Part shown: positions 1 through 9,089 of the stretch, in pieces
Position numbering within the stretch: position 1 is the first letter of the stretch
Layout of the letters: every line of letters starts with the position of its first letter
Assembly (NCBI GenBank): GCA_963710625.1
Contig: CAVQBG010000013.1
Location: 62,001 to 126,000, forward strand
Source of the DNA: Sva-07 sp963710625
GTDB taxonomy: Bacteria > Actinomycetota > Acidimicrobiia > Acidimicrobiales > Ilumatobacteraceae
DNA: 64,000 nt
Direction of reading: 5' to 3'
The notes under the pieces: generated by a model
Told to the model about the DNA's origin: nothing
The model's input: the letters and a program-made list of their open reading frames with translations, nothing else
Databases searched by the model: none
Translations under genes and position numbers: made by a program

Positions 1-1421
1 TGCTGCCAGTTCGACAGGCCGAGCTCCGGAGCGCTCAGGGCGTACTGCCCGTCGACCCATCGGGTGAAGCCGTTGCCGACGAAGGGCGCGTCGATTGTCG
101 CAGCGAACCAGGACTGGGCAGCGGCGTCATCGCTCACGAGTGATGCCACGAAGTGGGGGCTGTAGCGGTTGCACAGCGAGACGGCCTCTTCGATCGAGTC
201 GACCACGACGAGGCTCACCTCGGGGGAGTTCTCCCATTCCCATTCCTCGGCGAGCGTCGTTTCCTCGATCGTCGACGCGGCGGGTTCGGTCGTGACGCCG
301 CCCGGTCGGGTGATCTCCACGACCGACCGGAACCGCTCGGCCGGCACGTAGGGCTCGCTGCCCTGGACGACATGAAGTCGCGGCGACGCCCCGCGTGCGG
401 CGGCGGCAGCGTCGATCGCATCGAGGAACACCGGCACGAGCCGGCCGGCCTGTGCGCGCACGATCGCACACACGTTGAGCGTGTTGCACACCTTCCGATC
501 CAACGAGTTGCGCACCGCCGTGCCGAACGTCGCGCTTGACGCATCTGCCGCCGCCACCATCCAGGCCCCGCCGGTGCCGTGGAGGCTGACGGGGATGCCG
601 GACTGCGATGCCACCGCACCGAGTTCGGCCACGACGGGCCCCGACCCGCGAGCAACCGCCAACGCCAGTCGGCGGTCGCTGAAGAGCGCATGCCCGGCGG
701 CGTGCGTCGGCGAGTCGACGAGTTGCACCACGCCCGGCGGGAGTCCGGCGCCCGACCGTGCCGGTTCGAGCGCATGATCGACGATCGCCCGTGCGGTGCC
801 GAGTGCATCCGAGCCGATCCGGAACACGACGGAGTTCCCGGTACGCACCACACCGCATGCATCGGCGAACACGTTCGGGCGACCCTCGAACACGAAGCCG
901 ACGACGCCGAGTGGCGCCCGGTCGGCCTCGACCGACCACTGGGCATGGTCGACGCGGGCGACCGTTCCGTCCCGCCGGCTCGGTGAATCGCGCCAACCGC
1001 GCAGCCCGGCGACCATGTCACGCCGCATGCCGGCGTCGAGTCGCAGGCGAGTCGTCGATCGGCCCCGTTGCTCCGCCAGCACGACGTCCGCAGCGTTGGC
1101 CGCAGCGATCAGGGCGAACGCGTCGTCGTCGGCGAGCGCAGCCGCGAATCGATCGAAGAAGTCGGAGATCGCTTCGTCGCTGACGGCTGCGAGCCCGACG
1201 AAGCCGTCGACGGCAGCACCCACTGCGCTGTCGACGACAGCGTGCACCTCAGCGGGAACGTGCAGCAGTGCACCCGTCGACTGCACGACCACGAGTCGGT
1301 CACCTGCGCGGAAACGTGCGGCGAGATCGGCGTCGACACGCACCACCCGGTCGCCGCCGAACGGAATCTCCTGGCCGACGACGAGTCCGAGCAGTGGTGC
1401 GATCTCTGGTCCCGCCGACAT
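1..1421 (-). CDS. ProA-like glutamate-5-semialdehyde dehydrogenase, 3' end cut off
   Basis: An aldehyde-dehydrogenase-fold protein of the gamma-glutamyl phosphate reductase (ProA) family, which makes glutamate-5-semialdehyde from glutamyl phosphate with NADPH in proline synthesis. The frame runs 473 codons from ATG at 1421 and leaves the window without a stop. From about residue 85 it follows ProA: an ANAADV helix, VFEGRPNV, the catalytic cysteine in RKVCNTLN, and near the end PFVGNGFTRWVDGQ. The first 75 or so residues match nothing I recognise in ProA and look like an added N-terminal segment. No Shine-Dalgarno is present; a TACGCT hexamer 7 nt upstream suggests a leaderless start. No proB is visible. 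The fold is clear; the true substrate is less certain because of the extra N-terminus and divergent active-site surroundings. Confidence 0.75.
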   Translation of the reverse strand, partial: MSAGPEIAPLLGLVVGQEIPFGGDRVVRVDADLAARFRAGDRLVVVQSTGALLHVPAEVHAVVDSAVGAAVDGFVGLAAVSDEAISDFFDRFAAALADDDAFALIAAANAADVVLAEQRGRSTTRLRLDAGMRRDMVAGLRGWRDSPSRRDGTVARVDHAQWSVEADRAPLGVVGFVFEGRPNVFADACGVVRTGNSVVFRIGSDALGTARAIVDHALEPARSGAGLPPGVVQLVDSPTHAAGHALFSDRRLALAVARGSGPVVAELGAVASQSGIPVSLHGTGGAWMVAAADASSATFGTAVRNSLDRKVCNTLNVCAIVRAQAGRLVPVFLDAIDAAAAARGASPRLHVVQGSEPYVPAERFRSVVEITRPGGVTTEPAASTIEETTLAEEWEWENSPEVSLVVVDSIEEAVSLCNRYSPHFVASLVSDDAAAQSWFAATIDAPFVGNGFTRWVDGQYALSAPELGLSNWQ

Positions 1422-1439
1422 CGCAATTAGCGTAGGCGT
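1422..1439. promoter_or_regulatory. Divergent leaderless promoter pair on one shared -10 element
   Basis: Only 18 bp separate two divergent start codons. The heptamer TAGCGTA at 1428-1434 reads TAGCGT on the plus strand, 6 nt before the GTG at 1440, and TACGCT on the minus strand, 7 nt before the ATG at 1421. Both strands therefore carry a TAnnnT -10 element sharing five base pairs. The promoter function is inferred from position and sequence. Confidence 0.6.
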
Positions 1440-2141
1440 GTGCCCCCGTCTCCGCTCTACTTCCGTCAGCTGCTCTCCGGTCGCGACTTCGCCGTCGGTG
1501 ATCCGCTCGCGTCACAGATGGTGAACTTCGTGTACGCCGTCGGCGATCGCCACACCGGCGAGTGCGTGCTGGTCGATCCGGCCTACGCCGTGCGCGAGCT
1601 CGTCGACCTGGTCGGTGCCGACGGTATGACCGTGACCGGTGCGCTCGCCACCCACTACCACCCCGACCACGTCGGTGGATCGATGATGGGGCACTCGATC
1701 GAAGGGATCTCGGAGTTGCTCGACCACGTCGACTGCCCGATCCATGTCCAGCAGGACGAGGTGGAGTGGGTCTCGAAGTCGACGTCGGTCACCGCCGATC
1801 ACCTGGTCGCGCACGACTCGGGCGACGTCCTCCGGGTCGGCGACATCGAGATCACGCTCGTGCACACGCCCGGCCACACACCCGGGAGCCAGTGCTTCTT
1901 CGTCGACGACCGGCTGATCGCCGGTGACACGCTGTTCCTCGAGGGCTGCGGGCGCACCGATCTCCCCGGCTCCGACCCGTCGAAGATGGTCGAGAGCCTG
2001 CGACGCCTCGCGGAGGTCCCGGATTCGACCATTCTGTTCCCGGGCCACCGCTACTCGATCGCGAGCAGCGCCACCATGGACATCGTGAAGGAGACGAACT
2101 TCGTGTTCGACTCGCTCAGCAATCCGCCTTCGCCGGGATGA
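1440..2141 (+). CDS. MBL-fold metallo-hydrolase (YcbL/ETHE1-like)
   Basis: A 233-residue metallo-beta-lactamase-fold hydrolase. The metal-binding motif HYHPDH lies at residues 72-77, with further ligands in HTPGHTPGS, AGDTLF and FPGHRYS. The GCGRTDLPGSDP stretch is the kind seen in YcbL- and ETHE1-type proteins, which act on glutathione thioesters or persulfides, so a thiol-detoxification role is plausible but not shown. Length fits a single-domain family member. It starts at GTG 1440, six bases after a TAGCGT hexamer, with no Shine-Dalgarno. Its last 26 bp overlap the 3' end of the convergent LysM gene, so the two messages are complementary at their ends. The exact substrate cannot be read from sequence. 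Confidence 0.85.
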   Translation: MPPSPLYFRQLLSGRDFAVGDPLASQMVNFVYAVGDRHTGECVLVDPAYAVRELVDLVGADGMTVTGALATHYHPDHVGGSMMGHSIEGISELLDHVDCPIHVQQDEVEWVSKSTSVTADHLVAHDSGDVLRVGDIEITLVHTPGHTPGSQCFFVDDRLIAGDTLFLEGCGRTDLPGSDPSKMVESLRRLAEVPDSTILFPGHRYSIASSATMDIVKETNFVFDSLSNPPSPG

Positions 2142-2745
2142 CGATCTCGATGCCGACGACGAACCCGGCATAACCCGGCGTTCCCGCATTGGCGGCGTTG
2201 AGTGCATCGAGCGTCACGTCGAATTTGGCTGCCACCCGGCTCGGGATGTCGCCGGCGACGATGACATAGGTGCCTTCGCCGCAGTTGTCGCCGGCATCGG
2301 GGATCGTGGCGGTGGGTGCGTCGGTCGCCGTGTCGGTCGCCGTGTCGGTGCTCTCGGCCGTGGCGGTGGCCGCGGGCACGGTACCGCCGGGCGGGATCTT
2401 GATCGTGGTGCCCGGGCCGGGGAACTCGTTCGCACTCCCCCACTCGTTGTACGCGACGAGGTCGTCGAGCGAGACGCCGAACATCTCGGTGATCTTCAGC
2501 GGATAGTCGCCGGCCTGGACCACGTACTCCTGCTCGGTGGCGACGACGTCGCCCGCTGCCACCGAGTCGGTCGGCGGGGTGGTCGTGGCGGGAGGGCGCA
2601 CCACGAAGGCCGTCGACGCTGCGCTGAGGTCGATCGTCGACTGGGTCGCGGCGGTGTCGTCAGCGCCGCACGATGCCATGAAGAGCGCGCCGACGAGGAC
2701 GGGGCCTGCTACCACGCCGAGTCGGCGTGCTCTGGTCGATTGCAT
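2116..2745 (-). CDS. LysM-domain lipoprotein
   Basis: A 209-residue exported lipoprotein. Residues 1-25 form a signal peptide with an arginine-rich start, a hydrophobic core and the lipobox FMASC. Two LysM modules follow: one begins at YVVQAGDYPLKITEMFGV and the other at YVIVAGDIPSRVAAKFDV, each ending in a valine/isoleucine-proline strand. They are joined by a Thr/Ala/Asp-rich linker containing a TDTATDTATDAPT repeat. LysM binds the N-acetylglucosamine of peptidoglycan, so it should sit at the outer membrane face bound to cell wall. The start at 2745 is chosen because it gives a clean signal peptide and has TACGCT 7 nt upstream; an extension upstream would only add arginine-rich antisense residues. 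Confidence 0.85.
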   Translation of the reverse strand: MQSTRARRLGVVAGPVLVGALFMASCGADDTAATQSTIDLSAASTAFVVRPPATTTPPTDSVAAGDVVATEQEYVVQAGDYPLKITEMFGVSLDDLVAYNEWGSANEFPGPGTTIKIPPGGTVPAATATAESTDTATDTATDAPTATIPDAGDNCGEGTYVIVAGDIPSRVAAKFDVTLDALNAANAGTPGYAGFVVGIEIVIPAKADC

Positions 2746-2798
2746 GGCCGCCAGCGTAGGCGCCCGGCCACACGGAGCGTCGTCACGCGTGACGCGTG

Positions 2799-4250
2799 CT
2801 ACACGAGCGGTCGTTCGGTCGGTCGGATCGGCGACGGGAGCCGGGTCTCGCCCATGAGATGGGTGTCGACGCCGGCGGCGCACGCACGCCCTTCGGCGAT
2901 CGCCCACACGATCAGGCTCTGGCCCCTCCCCATGTCACCGGCGGCGAAGATGCCGTGCTGGTTGGTCATGTAGCGATCGTCGCGGGCCACGTTGCCTCGA
3001 GGGTCGTAGTCGAGGTCGAGCGAATCGAGCCAGGCACCCTTCTCCGGGCCGACGAAACCCATCGCGAGGAACACGAAGTCGGCGGGGATCTCGTGGTCGG
3101 TGCCTTCGACCTTGACGAACGCTCCGTCGATCAGCTCGACCTCGTGCAGCCGCAGCGCTCGTACGCGTCCGTTGCCGTCGTCGAGGAACTGCTCGGTGTT
3201 GACGCTGTAGAGCCGTTCGCCGCCCTCGGCGTGTGCCGAGGTGACCTTGTAAGTCATCGCATACTGCGGCCACGGGTTGTTCGGGCCCCGGTGCTCGGGG
3301 GGCTTGGGGAGGATCTCGAGTTGGGTCACCGATGCGGCGCCCTGGCGGTGCGCGGTGCCGAGACAATCGGCACCGGTGTCGCCGCCGCCGATGATCACGA
3401 CGTGCTTGCCGGCCACGTCGATCGGCGAGGTCTCGATGTCGCCGAGTTGCACCCGGTTGGCGTACGGCAGGTACTCCATCGCCTGGTGGATTCCGCCGAG
3501 TTCTCGGCCGAGGATCGGCAGGTCGCGCCATGCCGTGGCCCCACAGGCCAGCACGACCGCGTCATGCGACGCCCGCAGCACCTCGATGTCGACGTTCTCT
3601 CCGACGACGGCATTGGTTCGGAACTCGGTGCCTTCTGCTTCCATCTGTGCGATGCGCCGATCGATGTGGCGCTTCTCCATCTTGAACTCGGGGATGCCGT
3701 AACGCAGCAGCCCACCGATCCGGTCGGCGCGTTCGAGCACGACGACGTCGTGGCCCGCTCGGGTGAGCTGCTGTGCAGCGGCGAGACCGGCGGGTCCCGA
3801 ACCGATCACCGCCACCCGTTTGCCGGTGCGGACCGCCGGCACGTGTGGGGTGACCCACCCCTCGTCCCAGGCGCGGTCGATGATCTCGACCTCGACCTGC
3901 TTGATCGCGACGGGGTTCTGATTGATGCCGAGGACACACGCCGACTCGCACGGCGCGGGACAGAGACGCCCGGTGAACTCCGGGAAGTTGTTCGTGGCGT
4001 GCAGTCGCTCGATCGCGTCCTGCCAGTGATCTCGGTAGACGAGATCGTTCCAGTCCGGGATCAGGTTGCCCAGTGGGCAGCCGTTGTTGCAGAACGGGAT
4101 GCCGCAGTCCATGCACCGGCCCGCCTGGTGCTTGAGTGCGTCGGGATCGAAGTCCTCGTACACCTCGTTCCAGTCGCGCAGGCGCACCGGCACGGGCCGC
4201 ATCTGCGGCGTCTCACGATCCCACTTCAGGAATCCGGTCGGCTCACCCAT
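2799..4250 (-). CDS. gltD: Glutamate synthase, small (beta) subunit
   Basis: The 483-residue NADPH-oxidising subunit of glutamate synthase, which passes electrons through flavin and iron-sulfur centres to GltB for glutamate formation from glutamine and 2-oxoglutarate. The N-terminal cysteine clusters GRCMDCGIPFCNNGCP and LCPAPCESAC bind the iron-sulfur centres. The FAD site is VIGSGPAGLAAA, the NADPH site IIGGGDTGADC, and AAGDMGRGQSLIVWAI is the closing FAD contact. It lies 24 bp downstream of gltB on the same strand, so the two are one operon. Length and all motifs are normal. Very confident. Confidence 0.97.
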   Translation of the reverse strand: MGEPTGFLKWDRETPQMRPVPVRLRDWNEVYEDFDPDALKHQAGRCMDCGIPFCNNGCPLGNLIPDWNDLVYRDHWQDAIERLHATNNFPEFTGRLCPAPCESACVLGINQNPVAIKQVEVEIIDRAWDEGWVTPHVPAVRTGKRVAVIGSGPAGLAAAQQLTRAGHDVVVLERADRIGGLLRYGIPEFKMEKRHIDRRIAQMEAEGTEFRTNAVVGENVDIEVLRASHDAVVLACGATAWRDLPILGRELGGIHQAMEYLPYANRVQLGDIETSPIDVAGKHVVIIGGGDTGADCLGTAHRQGAASVTQLEILPKPPEHRGPNNPWPQYAMTYKVTSAHAEGGERLYSVNTEQFLDDGNGRVRALRLHEVELIDGAFVKVEGTDHEIPADFVFLAMGFVGPEKGAWLDSLDLDYDPRGNVARDDRYMTNQHGIFAAGDMGRGQSLIVWAIAEGRACAAGVDTHLMGETRLPSPIRPTERPLV

Positions 4251-4274
4251 GTCCGTGGCCCTTCTCGTTGACGC

Positions 4275-7200
4275 TCATGCTCTGGCTGCTTCCATGATCC
4301 TGTCGACCGTCTGGCTCTCGTCGAGGCCGGCGGCCTTCGACTCGGCGATCACGGTGAGAACCCGCTTGTAGTCCTTCGGCATCACCTTGCGGAACGCGGG
4401 CAGCTCCGTCTCCCACGAGCTCAGGATCCGCTCCGCGACCGCCGACCCGGTGAGGTCGCGATGCCGGATGACGGTGTCGCGCAGGAAGTCACGGTCGTCG
4501 TCGTCGAGCTCCTCGAGCGCCACCATCTCGTAGTTGACCTTGCTGGCGAACACCTCGGCCGGGTCGTACACGTACGCGATCCCTCCGGACATCCCGGCAC
4601 CGAAGTTGCGGCCGGTGGGGCCGAGGACGATCACACGACCGCCGGTCATGTACTCGCACCCGTGATCGCCGACACCCTCGCTCACCGCCGTGGCACCGGA
4701 GTTGCGGACACAGAACCGTTCACCGACGACGCCGCGCAGGAACACTTCCCCACCGGTCGCCCCGTACGCGATCACGTTGCCGGCGATGATCTGCTCCTCG
4801 GCCACGAACGGGGAGAACGGGTGGGGGTGCACGATGACGCGCCCACCGGAGAGGCCTTTCGCCACGTAGTCGTTGGCATCGCCGACCAGGCGGATCTGGA
4901 TGCCCGCCGGCAGGAACGCTCCCAGGCTCTGGCCGGCGGAACCGGTCAACATGATGTCGATCGTGCCGTCCGGCAGTCCCGCTCCCTTCCACTGTTTGGT
5001 GACCTCGTGGCCGAGCAGCGTGCCGACGGTTCTGTTGACGTTGCGCACCGGCAGGTCGATCGACACGTGCCGGCCGTCGTTGATCGCCGGCTGGGCGAGT
5101 TCGATCAGCTGCTGGTCGAGCGCTTCGTCCAGGCCATGGTCCTGCCCGACGCTCTGCACCATCGTCTGCCCGTACGGGTTCTGGGGCACGGCCAGGATCG
5201 GGCTGATGTCGAGGCCGGACGCCTTCCAGTGCGTGATCGCCCGTCGCGTGTCGAGGACCTCGACGTGACCGATCATCTCGTCCATCGTCCGGAAGCCGAG
5301 TTCGGCCATCAGCTCGCGCACCTCGGTCGCGATGTACTCGAAGAACGTCTCCACGAACTCCGGCCGGCCCGAGAAGCGTGCCCGCAGCTCCGGGTTCTGG
5401 GTGGCGATCCCGACCGGGCACGTGTCGAGATGACAGACCCGCATCATGATGCAGCCCGACACCACGAGCGGTGCGGTGGCGAAGCCGTACTCCTCGGCGC
5501 CGAGCAGCGCGGCGATCACGACGTCGCGACCGGTCTTCATCTGCCCGTCGGTCTGCACGACGATCCGGTCGCGGAGACCGTTGAGCAGCAGGGTCTGCTG
5601 GGTTTCGGCGAGGCCGAGCTCCCACGGTCCGCCCGCATGCTTGAGCGACGTGAGCGGGCTGGCGCCGGTGCCGCCGTCGTGACCGGAGATCAGCACCACG
5701 TCGGCCTTGGCCTTCGACACGCCCGCAGCGACCGTGCCGACCCCGGTCTCCGCGACGAGCTTGACGTGGACACGTGCGGCGGGATTGGCGTTCTTGAGGT
5801 CGTGGATCAGCTGCTTGAGATCCTCGATCGAGTAGATGTCGTGGTGTGGCGGCGGGCTGATCAGACCGACGCCCGGCGTCGAGTGCCGGGTCGCGGCGAT
5901 CCACGGGTACACCTTGTGGCCCGGCAACTGACCGCCCTCGCCGGGCTTGGCGCCCTGCGCCATCTTGATCTGGATGTCGTCGGAGTTGGTGAGGTACTCC
6001 GAGGTCACCCCGAAGCGACCGGAGGCGACCTGCTTGATCGAGGAGCGCCGCTCGGGGTCGTAGAGACGATCGACGTCCTCGCCACCCTCACCGGTGTTCG
6101 ACTTGGCGCCGAGGTGGTTCATCGCGATCGCCAGCGTCTCGTGGGCCTCGGCTGAGATCGATCCGTAGCTCATGGCGCCGGTCGAGAACCGCTCGATGAT
6201 CTTCTCGATCGGTTCGACCTCGTCGATCGGGATCGGGCTGCGGTCACCCGTGAACTCGAAGAGCCCGCGAAGCGTCATCAACTTCTCGGACTGGTCGTCG
6301 ATCCTCGAGGTGTACTCCTTGAAGATGTCGTAGCGCTTGGAACGTGCGGCGTGCTGGAGCTTGAACACCGTCTCCGGGTTGAACAGGTGGAGTTCCCCTT
6401 CGCGTCGCCACTGGTACTCGCCGCCGAGTTCCAGCTTGCGGTGTGCGCGCTCCTCGGGACGCGTCGGATTCGCCATGGCGTGACGGGCCCCGACCTCGGC
6501 CGCGATCTCGTCGAGGCCGATCCCACCGAGCTGCGAGATCGTGCCGGTGAAGTACTCGTCGACCACGCTCTGGCCGAGCCCGATCGCCTCGAAGATCTGC
6601 GCGCCGGTGTACGACGCGACCGTCGACACGCCCATCTTCGACATCACCTTGAGGACGCCCTTGCCGCAGGCCTTGATGTAGTTCTTGACCGCCTCGTGGG
6701 CGTCCTTGCCGCCGAGGCCGTGCATCTCCTCGGCGATCAGGTCCTCGATCGACTCGAATGCCAGATACGGGTTGATCGCCCCGGCTCCGTAGCCGATCAA
6801 CAGCGCCATGTGGTGTACCTCGCGGGCGTCGCCGGCCTCGACGATCAGCCCGGCCATGGTGCGCTGCTTGGTGCGTACGAGGTGGTGGTGCACCGCTGCG
6901 GTCAACAGCAGCGACGGGATCGGGGCGTCGATGCTGTCGCCGTTGCGATCCGACAGAACGATGATGCGCGCTCCGTGCTCGATCGCCTCGGACGCTTCGA
7001 GACAGATGCGATCGAGCGCCGTACGCAGGCCGTCGCCGCCGTCGGCCACCCGGTAGAGGCCCGACAGCACCCGCGCCTGCAGGCCGGGGTGGTTGCCGTC
7101 GTCGTTGATGTGGATGATCTTGGCGAGTTCGTCGTTGTCGATGATCGGGAACGGCAGGGCCAGCTGCCGGCAGCTCTCGGGGCCGGGGGCCAGGAGGTTG

Positions 7201-8819
7201 GCCTCGGGACCGACCGACGACGACACCGCCGTGACGACCTCCTCACGGATCGCGTCGAGCGGCGGGTTGGTGACCTGCGCGAAGAGCTGCTTGAAGTAGT
7301 CGAACAGGAGCCGAGGTCGTTCGGAGAGCACCGCGAGCGGTGTGTCGGTGCCCATCGAGCCGAGCGCCTCGCCACCGGTTGCCGCCATCGGCGTGAGGAG
7401 GATCTTGAGTTCCTCATGGGTGTAGCCGAACATCTGCTGGCGTCGGAGCACGCTGTCGTGGCTGAACACGACGTGCTCGCGTTCGGGCAGGTCGGCCAGC
7501 TCGACCATGCCGGCCTCCAACCATTCGGCATAAGGGTGGAGCGACGCGAGTTCCGACTTGATCTCGTCGTCGGCGACGATGCGGCCCTGGCGGGTGTCGA
7601 TCAGGAACATCTTGCCGGGCTGGAGGCGTCCCTTGGCGACCACCTTGGAGGGGTCGACGTCGATCACGCCGACCTCGGAGGCCATGACGACGAGGTCGTC
7701 GTCGGTCACCCAGTACCGGCTCGGCCGCAGGCCGTTGCGGTCGAGCACGGCGCCGATGACGTCGCCGTCGGTGAACGCGACACTGGCCGGGCCGTCCCAG
7801 GGCTCCATCATCGCAGCGTGGAACCGGTAGAAGTCGCGCTGTTGCTGCGACATCGTCTCGTGGTTCTCCCACGCCTCGGGGATCATCATCAACATCGCGT
7901 GGTGGATCGGGTAGCCGCCGAGGTGGAGCAGTTCGAGCACCTCGTCGAACCGAGCGGTGTCGGACGAACCCGGCGTGCAGATCGGGAAGGCCCGATCGAT
8001 GCCGGGCAGCACCTCGGATTCGAGCATCGCCTCGCGGGCGCGCATCCAGTTCTGGTTGCCCTGCACGGTGTTGATCTCGCCGTTGTGGGCGACGAACCGG
8101 TACGGGTGCGCCAACGGCCACGACGGGAACGTGTTGGTCGAGAACCGCGAGTGCACGATCATGAGGGCCGACTCGACCCGCGGATCGAGCAGGTCGGGGA
8201 AGAACTCACTGAGCTGCGGCGTCGTGAGCATGCCCTTGTAGACGATCGTACGCGCCGACAGGGAGGCGAAATAGGTGTCGAGTTCGCCGTCGAGTTCGCG
8301 GCGGCTGCGCTTGCGAGCGACGAAGGCCTTGCGGTCGAGATCGATGCCGGTCGCGCCGGCGGGGTCGGCGACGAAGAGCTGCTTGAACGTCGGCATCGCG
8401 GCGCGCGCCGTGGCTCCGAGGCAGTCCGGGTTCACGGGCACGTCGCGCCAGCCGAGCGTGACGAGGCCGACGTCGGCGACCGTCGCCTCGATCGCCGCCA
8501 TCGCCTTCTCGCTCGCGATCGGATCGGCGGGCAGGAATGCCACGCCGACCGCATAGGCACCGGCGGCGGGGAGCTCGAAGTCGACCACCGCGCGCAGGAA
8601 GGCGTCGGGGATCTGCATCAGCATCCCGGCACCGTCGCCGGTGTCGGGCTCGGCACCGGTCGCGCCCCGGTGCTCCATGTTGGTGAGCGCCTTGAGACCG
8701 GTGAGCACCAGTTCGTTGGAACGGACGCCCTTGAGGTTGGCCACGAACGACACACCACACGAGTCGTGTTCGTTCCGAGGGTCGTACAGGCCGATGGGGC
8801 CCGGAGGCTGTTGCATCAT
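4275..8819 (-). CDS. gltB: Glutamate synthase, large (alpha) subunit
   Basis: The 1514-residue large subunit of glutamate synthase. With the start at ATG 8819 the catalytic N-terminal cysteine of the class II amidotransferase is residue 21 (HDSCGVSF), exposed after loss of a short propeptide, as in other GltB proteins. The glutaminase domain is followed by the central and FMN-binding domains (NTGEGGED, SGHDGGTGASP), the cysteine cluster GCIMMRVCHLDTCPVG for the 3Fe-4S centre, and the C-terminal beta-helix (GGRVIV repeats). GTG codons at 8822 and 8828 are alternative starts. The open frame continues far upstream through the opposite-strand dioxygenase, but that part is not coding. It is first in the gltBD operon and has a long leader with two palindromes. 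Confidence 0.96.
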   Translation of the reverse strand: MMQQPPGPIGLYDPRNEHDSCGVSFVANLKGVRSNELVLTGLKALTNMEHRGATGAEPDTGDGAGMLMQIPDAFLRAVVDFELPAAGAYAVGVAFLPADPIASEKAMAAIEATVADVGLVTLGWRDVPVNPDCLGATARAAMPTFKQLFVADPAGATGIDLDRKAFVARKRSRRELDGELDTYFASLSARTIVYKGMLTTPQLSEFFPDLLDPRVESALMIVHSRFSTNTFPSWPLAHPYRFVAHNGEINTVQGNQNWMRAREAMLESEVLPGIDRAFPICTPGSSDTARFDEVLELLHLGGYPIHHAMLMMIPEAWENHETMSQQQRDFYRFHAAMMEPWDGPASVAFTDGDVIGAVLDRNGLRPSRYWVTDDDLVVMASEVGVIDVDPSKVVAKGRLQPGKMFLIDTRQGRIVADDEIKSELASLHPYAEWLEAGMVELADLPEREHVVFSHDSVLRRQQMFGYTHEELKILLTPMAATGGEALGSMGTDTPLAVLSERPRLLFDYFKQLFAQVTNPPLDAIREEVVTAVSSSVGPEANLLAPGPESCRQLALPFPIIDNDELAKIIHINDDGNHPGLQARVLSGLYRVADGGDGLRTALDRICLEASEAIEHGARIIVLSDRNGDSIDAPIPSLLLTAAVHHHLVRTKQRTMAGLIVEAGDAREVHHMALLIGYGAGAINPYLAFESIEDLIAEEMHGLGGKDAHEAVKNYIKACGKGVLKVMSKMGVSTVASYTGAQIFEAIGLGQSVVDEYFTGTISQLGGIGLDEIAAEVGARHAMANPTRPEERAHRKLELGGEYQWRREGELHLFNPETVFKLQHAARSKRYDIFKEYTSRIDDQSEKLMTLRGLFEFTGDRSPIPIDEVEPIEKIIERFSTGAMSYGSISAEAHETLAIAMNHLGAKSNTGEGGEDVDRLYDPERRSSIKQVASGRFGVTSEYLTNSDDIQIKMAQGAKPGEGGQLPGHKVYPWIAATRHSTPGVGLISPPPHHDIYSIEDLKQLIHDLKNANPAARVHVKLVAETGVGTVAAGVSKAKADVVLISGHDGGTGASPLTSLKHAGGPWELGLAETQQTLLLNGLRDRIVVQTDGQMKTGRDVVIAALLGAEEYGFATAPLVVSGCIMMRVCHLDTCPVGIATQNPELRARFSGRPEFVETFFEYIATEVRELMAELGFRTMDEMIGHVEVLDTRRAITHWKASGLDISPILAVPQNPYGQTMVQSVGQDHGLDEALDQQLIELAQPAINDGRHVSIDLPVRNVNRTVGTLLGHEVTKQWKGAGLPDGTIDIMLTGSAGQSLGAFLPAGIQIRLVGDANDYVAKGLSGGRVIVHPHPFSPFVAEEQIIAGNVIAYGATGGEVFLRGVVGERFCVRNSGATAVSEGVGDHGCEYMTGGRVIVLGPTGRNFGAGMSGGIAYVYDPAEVFASKVNYEMVALEELDDDDRDFLRDTVIRHRDLTGSAVAERILSSWETELPAFRKVMPKDYKRVLTVIAESKAAGLDESQTVDRIMEAARA

Positions 8820-9089
8820 CACATCCACGAGGGTCGAGGTTGAACGAGTCGTGAGTCGCTCCGCAACGTTGCGGCGGCTCGTCGTCGCAGCGCTGCGACG
8901 ACGGGTCACGATTTCGCTCGAGACAACGCTGGCTCGAGGCGGGGGAACGCACAGCATAGGGGACGCCTCGACCGATGGGAAAGCTCTCCTCCCACCCTTC
9001 TCGCCCACCCTTCTCCTGAACCCGTGCGCACTGTGGCTGCGCACATGTTCACGAGAGTGGCGGGTGAGCGCTGTGCGACACTTCCGGAC
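8820..9089. promoter_or_regulatory. gltB promoter and palindromic leader; promoter of the dioxygenase
   Basis: This 270-bp gap serves two divergent units. On the minus strand TATGCT (8953-8958) with TTCCCA 17 bp further upstream is the likely gltB promoter, giving a leader of about 125 nt. That leader contains two perfect palindromes: CCGCAACGTTGCGG at 8861-8874 and a 24-bp one at 8880-8903 built on GTCGTCGCAGC. They could be operators or RNA hairpins. On the plus strand GACACT at 9077-9082 precedes the dioxygenase start by 7 nt. Confidence 0.45.

Noticed and set aside
6351..8843. 830-codon open frame antisense to gltB, and a similar one at 2796-4271 antisense to gltD
   Set aside because: Both are low-complexity His/Arg/Asp/Val-rich shadows of the real genes with no domain.
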